From Phocaeicola_A sp964514145 (GTDB lineage: Bacteria; Bacteroidota; Bacteroidia; Bacteroidales; Bacteroidaceae), in NCBI GenBank assembly GCA_964514145.1, contig CAZEPM010000005.1:1-43141 (forward strand): 43,141 nt of DNA, given 5' to 3'. Below the pieces are notes generated by a model that was not told the DNA's origin, made no database searches, and saw nothing but the letters and a program-made list of their open reading frames with translations. The position numbers were made by a program, and so were the translations under genes. Positions 42,938 through 43,141 of this stretch are shown one piece after another (the first letter of the stretch is position 1; each line of letters starts with the position of its first letter).

Positions 42938-42945
42938 TAAAGTTA
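42938..42945 (-). promoter_or_regulatory. Possible -7 box of the alkaline phosphatase gene
   Basis: On the minus strand TAACTTTA, one base from TAnnTTTG, about 32 nt before the ATG at 42906. No PHO-type operator was identified. Confidence 0.35.
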
Positions 42946-43086
42946 GGCATAAAATACGGTTCCATGCACCTCCGGCATGAGAAAAATCAAGGCCATATCC
43001 GGCATCCGATTCCATCCTCTGTGCGGCCTTGTCCGAACCCGGTTCCCACCCCATCTGAGAGACCTTCAGAGAGGAGCCTACAAAAG

Positions 43087-43141
43087 GTCGGACTTTATCC
43101 TACATCAAGTCCGACTTCATCCTACATCAAGTCCGACCTTA
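43087..43141. repeat. 22-bp tandem repeat running off the window edge
   Basis: Two copies of a 22-bp unit (43087-43108 and 43109-43130) differ at two positions and a third begins at 43131. On the complementary strand each contains GATAAAGTCCGAC or GATGAAGTCGGAC followed by TTGATGTAG. The period and the GATAAAGTC core match the degenerate array at 8196-8328. A decayed copy ending CCTACA may precede it at about 43062-43084. Confidence 0.85.

Noticed and set aside
1..43141. Transposons, integrases, toxin-antitoxin or restriction systems
   Set aside because: No transposase, recombinase, methyltransferase or small toxin-antitoxin pair was found among the reading frames.

Overview
The window is a stretch of core chromosome from a member of the Bacteroidales (Bacteroidetes). 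Three lines support this. The proteins match Bacteroidales forms: tig-clpP-clpX-recQ order, a long PPi-dependent phosphofructokinase, DUF3276, DUF5686, and a debranching enzyme/GT4/GH57 glycogen operon. Promoters repeatedly carry the Bacteroides-type -7 element TAnnTTTG, several with TTTG 18-22 nt upstream. Shine-Dalgarno sequences are mostly weak. Genus cannot be fixed by eye. I see no tRNA, rRNA, CRISPR array, IS element or prophage. Thirty-three protein genes are supported.

Layout. 1-7251 (+): proteostasis genes tig, clpP and clpX, then recQ and a ROK glucokinase. 7390-13048 (-): a MaoC-like hydratase, then a tight operon (small conserved protein, PlsC-like acyltransferase, exported amidase-like multidomain protein, FabK/NMO flavoprotein). 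13181-17398 (+): pfp, a membrane-anchored GH25 lysozyme and a CNNM/CorC-type transporter. 17605-19152 (-): an anchored DUF3352-like protein. 19522-21987 (+): a Zn/Cd-type P1B ATPase with a Fur-family regulator. 22037-23560 (-): guaA. 24146-26150 (+): gapA and miaA. 26205-26912 (-): a Crp/Fnr regulator, divergent from a DUF5686 outer-membrane protein. 29517-34178 (+): the glycogen operon. 34356-38990 (+): a PurF-like protein, pepT, a HIT protein and a PdxA-family enzyme. 39025-41112 (-): DUF3276, then rplY-pth-hslR. 41500-42906 (-): alkaline phosphatase in visibly GC-richer DNA, followed by 22-bp tandem repeats at the window edge.

How genes fit together. ROK glucokinase, PPi-PFK, GapA and the glycogen operon give the upper part of sugar and glycogen metabolism. 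ClpP/ClpX/trigger factor and rplY-pth-hslR cover folding, proteolysis and stalled-ribosome handling. The metal ATPase and Fur-like regulator look like one self-contained efflux unit with a palindrome inside its promoter.

No wholly new multi-gene defence or mobile system is visible. The most interesting points are protein-level: a GH57 protein in the glycogen operon that appears to lack both catalytic residues, an N-for-D change in the neighbouring debranching enzyme, and a PurF-like protein without the N-terminal catalytic cysteine. At the DNA level they are a long hairpin with a -7 box in its loop between tig and clpP, and two loci of 22-bp-period degenerate repeats that share a core.
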